In this document: positions 35,089 to 45,141 of the stretch, piece after piece
How the letters are laid out: each line of letters begins with the position of its first letter
Numbering within the stretch: position 1 is the first letter of the stretch
Assembly: GCA_035325905.1 (NCBI GenBank)
Contig: DAOKYY010000002.1
Location: 62,001-126,000, forward strand
Reading direction: 5' to 3'
Source: DYGX01 sp035325905
GTDB lineage: Bacteria; Chloroflexota; Anaerolineae; Aggregatilineales; Aggregatilineaceae
DNA length: 64,000 nt
Made by a program: the position numbers and the translations under genes
Notes under the pieces: model-generated
What the model was told of the DNA's origin: nothing
Database searches by the model: none
What the model saw: the letters and a program-made list of their open reading frames with translations, nothing else

Positions 35089-35601
35089 GTGCCGATCCTG
35101 CCGGACACGCTTGAGCCAGGGCTGAAGGTCGTGTTTATCGGCACGGCTGCCAGCCGCCGATCCGCCGCAATCGGCGCGCCTTACGCCGGGCCGGGCAACC
35201 GCTTCTGGGAGGTTCTACACGAGGCGGGCTTTACCTCGCGCCGCCTGGAGCCGCAGGAGTTCCGCACGCTGCCGCAGCACGGGATCGGGCTGACGGGCAT
35301 GGCGCCGGAGCGCGTCGGCAACGACGACATCCTCCGGCCCGGCGACTTCGACCCGGACGGCGTGCGCGCCAAGATCGAACGCTACGCGCCGCGTGTCGCC
35401 GCGTTCGTCGGCAAGCGCGCCGCGCAGGAGTTCCTGGGCCGGACCGGCCTTGACTACGGGTTGCAGGCGGACTGTGTCGGCAGAACGGCGATCTTCGTGC
35501 TGCCCTCGACCTCCGGCGCGGCGCGGCGATACTGGGACCCGGCGCCCTGGCACGCCCTGCGCGCCTACCTGGATGGCATTAACGCCGATCCAATAGAGTG
35601 A
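35089..35601 (+). CDS. Mug/TDG-family mismatch-specific DNA glycosylase
   Basis: A 170-residue protein of the uracil-DNA glycosylase superfamily, family 2 type. Motif 1 is IGTAASRRSA followed by YAGPGNRFW, and motif 2 is VLPSTSGAARRYW. In E. coli Mug motif 1 is GINPG with a catalytic Asn; here Ala occupies that place, so activity on G:U or other lesions may differ. The GTG start lies 4 bases after the serS stop with GGAG upstream, so it is co-transcribed with serS. Confidence 0.78.
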   Translation: MPILPDTLEPGLKVVFIGTAASRRSAAIGAPYAGPGNRFWEVLHEAGFTSRRLEPQEFRTLPQHGIGLTGMAPERVGNDDILRPGDFDPDGVRAKIERYAPRVAAFVGKRAAQEFLGRTGLDYGLQADCVGRTAIFVLPSTSGAARRYWDPAPWHALRAYLDGINADPIE

Positions 35602-35616
35602 GGCCGGGCCGCGTGG

Positions 35617-35622
35617 TATAAT
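35617..35622 (+). promoter_or_regulatory. -10 element of rnpB
   Basis: A perfect TATAAT ends 7 bases before the predicted RNA 5' end at about 35630. The -35 region is poor, and the preceding gene ends at 35601, so the promoter overlaps the end of that gene. Confidence 0.6.
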
Positions 35623-35628
35623 GGCTGG

Positions 35629-36009
<381 letters not shown>

Positions 36010-36023
36010 GCGATCATCTGTTG

Positions 36024-36060
36024 GCCGTTAGCCTTTAGCTAAGAGCTAATTGCTAACGGC
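36024..36060 (+). terminator. Terminator-like hairpin after rnpB
   Basis: A perfect 9-bp stem (36024-36032 with 36052-36060), 15 bases after P1. The loop itself repeats TAGC/GCTA words and can form an inner TTAGCT/AGCTAA helix. A short pyrimidine stretch CTTCTTTT follows. It probably ends rnpB; some read-through into the next gene is possible. Confidence 0.6.
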
Positions 36061-36089
36061 TAACCGCTTCTTTTGCGAAAGGCGGCTCG

Positions 36090-36779
36090 ATGAAAGGGTA
36101 CCTGGTTCTGAATGGCGGCGAGGCGTTCACCACCCCGGCGCGCCCGCTGGACAGCGCCTGGCTGGGGCTGATCCGCCGCGAACACGCGCGCCCGCGTGTA
36201 GCCGTCATTCCGGCGGCGGACATGTCCGGCACGCGCCGCGAAGCCGACCGCGTGATGCGCTACTTCAACAACCTGGGCACCTTCGCCGAGTACGCCATGA
36301 TTACGTCGCAGCTTGCCGCCGACACCGTTGGCGAGGTCGATATTCTCGACAAGGTCGAAGGGTTGGTGCTGCTCGACGGGAGCGCGTTCGACATGGTGGA
36401 GCGCCTGCAAGGCACCCGGACCGAGGCGGCGCTGCGCCGAGCATTGGAGCGCAAGGCGGTCGTTATGGCGAGCGGGGCGGGCGCGATGGCGCTCGGACGC
36501 GTGTTCTGGATGGGCGGCGCGTGGGAGCCGGGCCTCAGCCTGGCGCCGCAGCTCGCCATCATCCCGCATCACGCGCTGGTGCAGATGCGTCTCTCGCCCG
36601 GACGGCTTCTGGCCGGGCTGCCCGACGGGGTGACGGTCGTCGGGATCGATGATCTCACCTACGTTACGTGGACGCCCGAAGACACGTATCAGGTGAGCGG
36701 GCGCGGCGAGGTGACGGTGTACCGCAGCGCCGATCAGCAGGACATTTACCGCGACGGCGCGACGTTTTCCTTAAGCTAA
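36090..36779 (+). CDS. Peptidase S51 / cyanophycinase-like protein, nucleophile missing
   Basis: A 229-residue GATase-like fold protein. The N-terminal GYLVLNGGEAF, a VAVIPAADMSG strand and a VLLDGSAFDMV strand match the S51 (cyanophycinase, peptidase E) family. The nucleophile elbow, usually GTSAGA, reads ASGAGA here, so Gly replaces the catalytic Ser. It is therefore probably not a classical serine peptidase; a binding role or another chemistry is possible. It follows rnpB and is convergent with leuS. Confidence 0.65.
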   Translation: MKGYLVLNGGEAFTTPARPLDSAWLGLIRREHARPRVAVIPAADMSGTRREADRVMRYFNNLGTFAEYAMITSQLAADTVGEVDILDKVEGLVLLDGSAFDMVERLQGTRTEAALRRALERKAVVMASGAGAMALGRVFWMGGAWEPGLSLAPQLAIIPHHALVQMRLSPGRLLAGLPDGVTVVGIDDLTYVTWTPEDTYQVSGRGEVTVYRSADQQDIYRDGATFSLS

Positions 36780-36816
36780 AAGCAGCAAAAGACAGCGAAG
36801 AACAGAGAAAAGCAGC

Positions 36817-36858
36817 AAAAAGCAGCGAAAACGGGCCAACCGCTCTCGCTGCTTTTTT
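36817..36858. terminator. Bidirectional terminator between the S51-like gene and leuS
   Basis: A perfect 12-bp inverted repeat (36817-36828 with 36846-36857), A-rich on its left and T-rich on its right, so each strand gets a stem followed by a U-run. Neighbouring sequence repeats the same AGCAGC/GCTGCT word several more times between 36781 and 36895. Confidence 0.85.
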
Positions 36859-36900
36859 ACCGCCTCATAGCTGCTCTTCGCTGCTTCTGGCTGGTTCTAG

Positions 36901-39693
<2,793 letters not shown>

Positions 39694-39776
39694 TGCGATT
39701 TTCTTGCTCCATCGCGGGTACAGTTTTCAGCGCGCAAGTGCTTTCAATCACAGCCGGCTCGCGCCGTGTGCCGCGT

Positions 39777-39893
39777 CTATACACTCATCCTGCGTGGCAT
39801 AGCACGGGCCGGGCGGTCCGCGAGAAGGCAGGCGGGCGGGAACACGTCAGCGCCCCTGGGCGCATGTCGCGTCGAGCCGATTATCGCGTTCAT
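39777..39893 (-). CDS. Possible 38-residue ORF upstream of leuS
   Basis: The ATG at 39893 has a strong purine-rich site (GGGGAGGGAG) about 6 bases upstream, which is the main support. The peptide is Arg/Ala/Pro-rich with no recognised family and ends 83 bases before leuS. It could be a small translated leader. Confidence 0.25.
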   Translation of the reverse strand: MNAIIGSTRHAPRGADVFPPACLLADRPARAMPRRMSV

Positions 39894-39936
39894 CGTCGCT
39901 CTCCCTCCCCTCTCTGGTTCTGCGATCACACACAAA

Positions 39937-39979
39937 CGGCCCAGCTCGCCCGGCTGTTCACCGGGTGCGGGCTGGGCCG
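39937..39979 (-). terminator. Strong hairpin in the leuS leader
   Basis: A 9-bp outer stem (39937-39945 with 39971-39979) and an inner 5-bp stem (39949-39953 with 39961-39965), followed on the minus strand by TTTGTGTGTG. It may attenuate or stabilise the leuS transcript; as a terminator it is weak because the U-run is broken. Confidence 0.4.
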
Positions 39980-40083
39980 ATCCCAGGCGCACCACGCGCG
40001 GACGCGCGGCGAACAGCCAGTCTTACGCTCGGCGGCTGCCTGTCCGCACGCGCCTTCGGTCCGGCGCGCTGGAGGGGTCCAGT

Positions 40084-40221
40084 TTACCGGTAGCGTCGCC
40101 GCGTTTCGTCGCGGGCGGGGACCGGAATGCGAGCAGGCTGGCGCGGGTGAAGCGCCTCGCGGAGCATGTCCATCAGCTCACGAAGTCGTTCGACGAGCGG
40201 GCGACGGTCGGGTTTTGCCAT
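40084..40221 (-). CDS. Possible 45-residue basic peptide, leuS leader
   Basis: The ATG at 40221 with GAGG 8 bases upstream encodes a helical, Arg/Leu-rich peptide (MAKPDRRPLVERLRELMDML, then a basic tail). No family is recognised. It is the first ORF after the Leu T-box terminator, mirroring the small ORF placed after the Ser T-box. Confidence 0.4.
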   Translation of the reverse strand: MAKPDRRPLVERLRELMDMLREALHPRQPARIPVPARDETRRRYR

Positions 40222-40324
40222 CACGGTATCCTCAACTACCCTACCATTACGATTTCGAACGGGTTGTAGAGATTGTACACACAAACGTCACGGGTGGCGC
40301 CACTATCACGCGAAACGCGCCAAC

Positions 40325-40371
40325 AAAAAAGCCCCCTTCGCTATGCTCCCCTGTTGCCAGGGACGAAGAGG
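40325..40371 (-). terminator. T-box-controlled terminator of the leuS leader
   Basis: The stem pairs 40364-40371 with 40333-40340 (8 bp with one G-U), followed on the minus strand by TTTTTT (40330-40325). Its 5' arm overlaps the antiterminator's 3' arm. Confidence 0.88.
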
Positions 40372-40414
40372 ACTCCGTGGTACCACCCTGATTGATGGCC
40401 GGTTAAACGCTGAG

Positions 40415-40488
40415 TGGACCTGAAGGGGCTCGAACCCTTGACCTCCACAATGCCATTGTGGCGCTCTCCCATGCTGAGCTACAGGCCC
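40415..40488 (-). tRNA. tRNA-Ala (anticodon GGC), inside the leuS T-box leader
   Basis: An intact cloverleaf. The acceptor stem GGGCCTG/CAGGTCC includes the alanine identity pair G3-U70, the D stem is GCTC/GAGC, the anticodon stem is CCACA/TGTGG with loop ATGGCAT, the T stem is AAGGG/CCCTT with loop TTCGAGC, and the discriminator is A. CCA is not encoded. It lies on the same strand as the leuS leader, with the leader promoter about 240 bases upstream and the T-box antiterminator about 25 bases downstream. No separate promoter is apparent, so it should be released from the leader by RNase P and 3' processing. Confidence 0.95.
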
Positions 40489-40700
40489 ATCGGTGTGGCG
40501 TGCCATCCACTCATTGCGCGTAACGGGCGCGACCGGCGCCGCTTACTCGGTTCGGCGGCGCAGCTCCCGGACGAGTTCAGCCTGGGCGCTCGTCGGGGCG
40601 CGCTGCCGGGTTTGCACTGTCTCCGGCTCACTGTGACGATGGCTTACTACTTCCGTTCGATGCTGTTGGCACAGACAGATCAATTGTTAAGGTGTCCCTC

Positions 40701-40729
40701 ATTCTAGCGGTGCGCCGGGGCGTTGTCAA
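40701..40729 (-). promoter_or_regulatory. Promoter of the leuS / tRNA-Ala transcription unit
   Basis: On the minus strand TTGACA (40729-40724) and TAGAAT (40706-40701) are separated by exactly 17 bases. The start is expected near 40694, a few bases before T-box stem I. Confidence 0.8.
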
Positions 40730-40849
40730 GGCTGTTTTCGGGCGGGATGCCGTCGCGCGCCTGGTTGCGCCGCCGCTTATAACTCTATAAGATCGCGCCA
40801 GGTTTTGCGCCGCGCCGCCAGCCCAATTTCCCCAAGCAGAGCGCCCTTG

Positions 40850-42463
40850 ATGGCACTGATCCCGTTTGACACCCGATCGACCAGGCCGCCCCGCGCGCTG
40901 GGGGGGGTCTTGCTCGTCGTCGCGGCGCTGGCGATCGCGCTGCGGGTGATGCCAGAGCCGCGCACGATCGACGATGCTTTCATCACCTTCCGCTATAGCC
41001 GCAATATCGTCGAGGGGCAGGGGTTCGTCTACAACCCCGGCCAGCGCACGCTGGGCACGACCACGCCGCTCTACACGCTGCTGATGGCGGGGATCGGGTG
41101 GCTGACCGGCAGCGAGGCCTATCCCTGGTTTGCGCTCGTCGCCAACGCGCTGGCCGACGCCGTTACCGCCGGGCTGCTAGCGCTGATCGCGTGGCGCGTG
41201 GCGGAGCGCGTGACGCTGGCCGCTGTGATCGGCGCGCTGTGGGCGGTCAGCCCAATGAGCGTCACGTTCGCGGTGGGCGGGATGGAAACAAGCGTGGCCG
41301 TGCTGTGGATGGTCGCAGCCTTCACCGCCTACCTCTACCGGCGCGACGGGTGGATGGCAGTTTTTGCTGCGCTGGGCGTGCTGACGCGTATCGACGCGTT
41401 GTTGTGGGTTGGCCCGCTGCTGCTCCATCACTGGCTGATATTCTGGCGCGCGCGCGCCGGGCCGGGTATCGGGTGGCTCCAGCGGGTCCCCTGGCGGGTC
41501 TGGACGCTGTTCGCCGCGCTGCTGATCCCCTGGCACCTCTTTAGCTGGCGCTATTTCGGCGTGCTCGTAACCAACTCGGCTGGGGCAAAGCGCCTGGTCT
41601 ACGCGGTCGAGGACTGGCAGGCCCTGGCGCGGTTGTTGCAACATTACGCGACGCCGTTTCTGGAGCAGGACGCGCTTGGCGTGCCCGCGATCGTGGCCGG
41701 GATCGTGCTTTATCCGGGACTGGCGATGATCGGACTGTTCTACCTGGCGAAGCGGGTCCCGCGCCTGCTGCCGCTGGCGGTCTACCCCTGGATTTATCTG
41801 GCGGCGTTCAGCGTGATAAACCCGCAGATTTTTCGCTGGTATCTCGCGCCGCCGCTGCCCGCCTACTTTCTGTGCATCCTGGTTGGCGCCTGGGCGCTAA
41901 TCGACGCCCTGACGCGCTCGCGGCGAGCCACACCGGCGCTGGCGCTGCTCGGCGCGGCGTGGCTTGCGTTTTCGCTCAACGCCTGGACGCTGCACCCCGA
42001 TCACGGCCCGGACCGTCCCGCGCCTAAGATGGCGTGGCACAAAATCGAGCTGCTGTACCAGCAGGTCGCGGAGGAGTTGCGCGCCGAGTACGGCGTGGAC
42101 GATGCCACGCTCGTCGGCGCGGGCGATATTGGCGCGGTGGGCTATTTCAGCCGGGCGCGTATCCTGGACACCGTTGGGCTGGTGACTCCGGCAGTGACCG
42201 CCTATTACCCGGTTGACGCTGCGCTGATCGTGCCCGGCGGCAACTATGCCGTGCCGCCACAGTTGATCGTCGATTATCAGCCGGATTACCTGATCCTGAT
42301 GGAAGCCTTTGTCCGCAATGGCCTGGCGAAAGACGCGCGCTTCACAGCGCGCTACACGCAGGAGAAATTCATCCCGACCGATTTCTACGGGACCGGCATG
42401 ATCCTCTACCGGCTGCGTGAGGATAACCCGGCCCTGGTCCAATCGGAGGGCGGCGCACGCTGA
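40850..42463 (+). CDS. AftB-like multi-spanning membrane glycosyltransferase
   Basis: A 537-residue protein with about ten membrane helices. The first external loop contains IDDAFITFRYSRNIVEG, then GFVYNPGQR and TTTPLYTLL, the hallmark of the arabinofuranosyl/mannosyltransferase AftB group of GT-C enzymes; the DD pair is the likely catalytic/metal site. The C-terminal roughly 130 residues are soluble. It probably transfers a sugar from a polyprenyl-phosphate donor to an envelope glycan; donor and acceptor are unknown. The ATG at 40850 is chosen over an upstream GTG-type frame because it begins shortly before helix 1. It is divergent from leuS. Confidence 0.75.
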   Translation: MALIPFDTRSTRPPRALGGVLLVVAALAIALRVMPEPRTIDDAFITFRYSRNIVEGQGFVYNPGQRTLGTTTPLYTLLMAGIGWLTGSEAYPWFALVANALADAVTAGLLALIAWRVAERVTLAAVIGALWAVSPMSVTFAVGGMETSVAVLWMVAAFTAYLYRRDGWMAVFAALGVLTRIDALLWVGPLLLHHWLIFWRARAGPGIGWLQRVPWRVWTLFAALLIPWHLFSWRYFGVLVTNSAGAKRLVYAVEDWQALARLLQHYATPFLEQDALGVPAIVAGIVLYPGLAMIGLFYLAKRVPRLLPLAVYPWIYLAAFSVINPQIFRWYLAPPLPAYFLCILVGAWALIDALTRSRRATPALALLGAAWLAFSLNAWTLHPDHGPDRPAPKMAWHKIELLYQQVAEELRAEYGVDDATLVGAGDIGAVGYFSRARILDTVGLVTPAVTAYYPVDAALIVPGGNYAVPPQLIVDYQPDYLILMEAFVRNGLAKDARFTARYTQEKFIPTDFYGTGMILYRLREDNPALVQSEGGAR

Positions 42464-42492
42464 TTGTCGTGGTGGCGGACTTCCGATAAAAT
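42464..42492 (+). promoter_or_regulatory. Promoter of the sugar-permease genes
   Basis: TTGTCG (42464-42469) and TAAAAT (42487-42492) with a 17-base spacer, starting directly after the preceding stop codon. The start would fall near 42499, inside the palindrome listed next. Confidence 0.5.
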
Positions 42493-42495
42493 CCG

Positions 42496-42517
42496 GGTAC
42501 TTTGCGGGTCAAGTACC
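42496..42517 (+). promoter_or_regulatory. Palindromic operator candidate
   Basis: A perfect 7-bp inverted repeat GGTACTT / AAGTACC with an 8-base spacer, overlapping the predicted transcription start. This is the usual place for a repressor operator controlling a sugar transporter. No U-run follows, so a terminator is unlikely. Confidence 0.45.
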
Positions 42518-42639
42518 TTGCGGGCGCCGTTACGGAGAGCGCCACGCACACGCCGCGATCCGGGCAGCCGGGACGCTTGCGCGGCGAAGGCAGGTTCCTG
42601 CGGTGATGCCAGCACGACGCGCTGTCAAGGACGAGTGGA

Positions 42640-45141
42640 ATGACCCTTACACTTTCGTCTAGCCCAGAAAAGCGCCAGACCGACGAGCACGCCCTGATCG
42701 CCGGGAAGCGCCGTCGCCGTTTTCGGGACGCGCTGACCGGCTATTTGTTCGTGCTGCCGGCGCTGCTCGCTACGCTGCTCTTTGGGCTGTGGCCGGTGAT
42801 CTCCGGCTTTTATGAGAGCCTCAAATCCGGGTCGCCGATCACCAATCGCTATGTCGGCCTGGACAACTACGTGCGGTCGCTCGGCAGCCTGACCTACGTC
42901 CTGCTCTTCGGGCTGTCGCTGATTCTGCTCTATATGGGCTATCGGGTCTGGCGTGCGCTCTGGCTGGATCAGCGGCTCAGCGGCGCGACGCTGTGGCATT
43001 ATCTGATTCCGGGCCTGCTCGGCGGGCTGGGCCTGATCATCCTGGTGTTTAACTTCGTCACCGGCTCACGCGCGTATGACTACCTGCCGCTGACCCTGAG
43101 TCTGCTGGCGATTGCGGGATACTTCATCGCCGAGTCGCTTCAGCGCCCGTCTACGCCCGAATCCCGGCGCGAGCTGGCCGAGTCGCTGGCGCTGATCGCG
43201 CTCGGCGGGCTGGTGTGGATCGCCGGGCGGCGTCTCGAGCTGGACGGCGCGCTGTCGCTGGCGCGGTGGGCCGCCATCCTGGCGGTGGCTGGCTATGCGC
43301 TGGCCCGCGTGCTGCCGCGCATGGGGCGCTTTGCCCACCTGCACTACGCCAGCGCGACGCTGATGATCGGCCTGTTTATGCTGCTGGCGATCCTGCTGGC
43401 GCTCTTCACCGCCAGCGAGATGGAAGGCGATGTCGAGCAGGCGCAGGCGATCGCGGCCCGGATCTTCAACCAGCAGGTGTTGAATGCGCGCGTCGAGGTC
43501 CCGGCGGATGGCGCGGTGATCGCCGGGCTGGAGCCGCCCGACGACCTGATGGTGCAGGTCGAAGTGGGCGGCGAGACGATTGAAGCGCCGCTGGCGCCCG
43601 AAGCGTACGCCTCGCTATCCCCGGATCGTATTGGCGGGCTGGTGGCGGCGTTCGTCAACAATCAGAAAGTGCAGGTGGTTTTGCCAGATGGCACGACCGC
43701 CGAAGGCGTGATCACCGGCCTTCCGATAGGTGAGAGCCTGCGGGTTGAGATCCCCGCCGAGGACGCGCGGATTCTGCGGCAGACTGAAATCTACAATGCG
43801 ATGATGGTCGGCGAGAGCGTGATCCGCGTTAACGGCCGCACCGAGCCATTGAACAGGCAATTGCTCGCGGCGCTCGGCATTTTCGTCGGAATCGCGGCGA
43901 TCTACACCATCAACCACGCGCGCCGCCAGCTTGAAGAAGAAGAGCAGCCGCGCGAGTACCGCTGGCTGGGGCTGGGGCGGATCGCGCTTGGCGTTGCGAT
44001 CGCGGTTTTGTTCTTCTACCTGCTCGGATCGGTCCAGCTCAGCCGGCAGGCGGCCAACGCGATGCGCGCGCTGTCGCAGGACCAGTTCAAGCTGGCGTAC
44101 ACCTACGTCTACGACGCCGCGCCACCGGCGATTCTGCGCCCGGAGGCGCTCGCCGCGCGGCTGCTCTATTGGCCGCAGGTGTTCCTGATCGCGTCGGGCG
44201 CGCTGCTGATCGGCGTCGCCTATCAGGTCTGGCAGAGCGCGCAGAAGCGCGAGACCAAGCTCGGCTTCGGGTTGACGATTATGCTGGCGGTGCTGTTGAT
44301 GGTCGGCGGCTGGCTGACGATCAGCGAGCTACCGCGCACGATCGCGCTAGGCGGACGTGAGGCGGACGACACGTTCGACGCGCTGGTTCGCACCGCGATG
44401 TACTCAGTCGGCACAGTCCCGATCCAGCTGGCGCTGGGCCTGTTCCTGGCGTATTTGCTGTTCTCCGAAGTCGATTGGGGCAAGTCGCTGTTCCGCGTGA
44501 TCTACTTCATGCCTTATATCGCGCCCAGCGTGGCGACCGCGACGGTGTTCATCGTTATCTTCAAGCTGGACGACACCAGCCTCGCCAACCAGGTGCTGCG
44601 CTTCTTTGGGCTGGAGCCGGTGACGTGGCTCAAGGAGCCAGCGGGGATCTTCCGCCTGATGTATAAGAACATCCTGGGCGGCGATCCGCTCAATATCCCC
44701 AGCGCGCTCCAGGGGCCGAGCCTGGCGCTGACGACCGTGATTCTGTACAACATCTGGGTTTTCGCCGGGTACAACGCGGTGATCTTCCTGGCGGGGTTGG
44801 GCGCGATCCCCGGCGAGCTATATGAAGCCGCCGAGGTGGATGGGGCGGGGCGCTGGTCGCGCTTCCGCAACATTACCCTGCCGCTGCTGTCGCCGACGAC
44901 GTTTTTCCTGTCGATGCTGTCCATCATCGGCACGTTCAAAGCCTTCACGCACATCTACGTGCTGCGCGACCAGGCCGCCGGTAAAGAGATCGATACGATG
45001 AGCGTGCACATCTTCCAGCAGCTGTACGCCGCCAACGATCCGGGGTACGCCGCGGCGCTGGCCTTTGTGCTGTTCGCGGTGATTCTGGTGCTGACGCTGG
45101 TCCAGAACCGGCTGGCAAGGGAGCAGGTCTTCTATGGCTAG
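42640..45141 (+). CDS. Giant MalF-type ABC sugar permease
   Basis: An 833-residue permease; the family norm is about 300. The N-terminus (about 30-85) is a standard MalF start (first helix YLFVLPALLATLLFGL, then GLDNYVRSLG). The normal continuation, ADDTFDALVRTAMYSVGTVPIQLALGL, appears only at about residue 585, and the EAA coupling loop (ELYEAAEVDGAGRWSRF) is near 725. In between lies about 500 residues containing some eight to ten extra membrane helices and a soluble domain of about 130 residues (about 265-405). It pairs with the MalG-type gene by an 8-base overlap; no ATPase or solute-binding protein gene is adjacent. Confidence 0.82.
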   Translation: MTLTLSSSPEKRQTDEHALIAGKRRRRFRDALTGYLFVLPALLATLLFGLWPVISGFYESLKSGSPITNRYVGLDNYVRSLGSLTYVLLFGLSLILLYMGYRVWRALWLDQRLSGATLWHYLIPGLLGGLGLIILVFNFVTGSRAYDYLPLTLSLLAIAGYFIAESLQRPSTPESRRELAESLALIALGGLVWIAGRRLELDGALSLARWAAILAVAGYALARVLPRMGRFAHLHYASATLMIGLFMLLAILLALFTASEMEGDVEQAQAIAARIFNQQVLNARVEVPADGAVIAGLEPPDDLMVQVEVGGETIEAPLAPEAYASLSPDRIGGLVAAFVNNQKVQVVLPDGTTAEGVITGLPIGESLRVEIPAEDARILRQTEIYNAMMVGESVIRVNGRTEPLNRQLLAALGIFVGIAAIYTINHARRQLEEEEQPREYRWLGLGRIALGVAIAVLFFYLLGSVQLSRQAANAMRALSQDQFKLAYTYVYDAAPPAILRPEALAARLLYWPQVFLIASGALLIGVAYQVWQSAQKRETKLGFGLTIMLAVLLMVGGWLTISELPRTIALGGREADDTFDALVRTAMYSVGTVPIQLALGLFLAYLLFSEVDWGKSLFRVIYFMPYIAPSVATATVFIVIFKLDDTSLANQVLRFFGLEPVTWLKEPAGIFRLMYKNILGGDPLNIPSALQGPSLALTTVILYNIWVFAGYNAVIFLAGLGAIPGELYEAAEVDGAGRWSRFRNITLPLLSPTTFFLSMLSIIGTFKAFTHIYVLRDQAAGKEIDTMSVHIFQQLYAANDPGYAAALAFVLFAVILVLTLVQNRLAREQVFYG

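Larger units (their letters stand above)
39694..40324 (-). other. Long leader segment between the Leu T-box terminator and leuS
   Basis: About 630 bases transcribed ahead of leuS. It holds two possible small ORFs (listed separately), a strong hairpin at 39937-39979, and nothing else I can identify. A second promoter near TTGTGTGTACAATC (around 40280) cannot be excluded. The length is unusual for a synthetase leader. Confidence 0.5.
40325..40694 (-). promoter_or_regulatory. Leucine T-box riboswitch containing a tRNA gene
   Basis: Stem I has AGTA (40648-40645), helix AGCC/GGCT (40644-40641 with 40582-40579), then GAA (40578-40576) and specifier CUC (40575-40573), a Leu codon followed by G before the basal helix CGGA/TCCG. 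Its distal loop GTGCAA matches that of the serine T-box. A stem II with GAA/AGTA internal loop and the IIA/B element CCGTTA (40526-40521) follow. The antiterminator bulge TGGTACC (40385-40379) fits a tRNA ending ACCA, as tRNA-Leu does. Between IIA/B and the antiterminator, where stem III is found in the serine leader, lies the complete tRNA-Ala gene. Confidence 0.85.

Noticed and set aside
40415..40488. Reading the tRNA-Ala-like sequence as a degenerate tRNA or as a T-box stem only
   Set aside because: Every stem is paired, the T and anticodon loops are canonical and G3-U70 is present, so it is a full tRNA gene; its position in the leader is reported as a finding instead.
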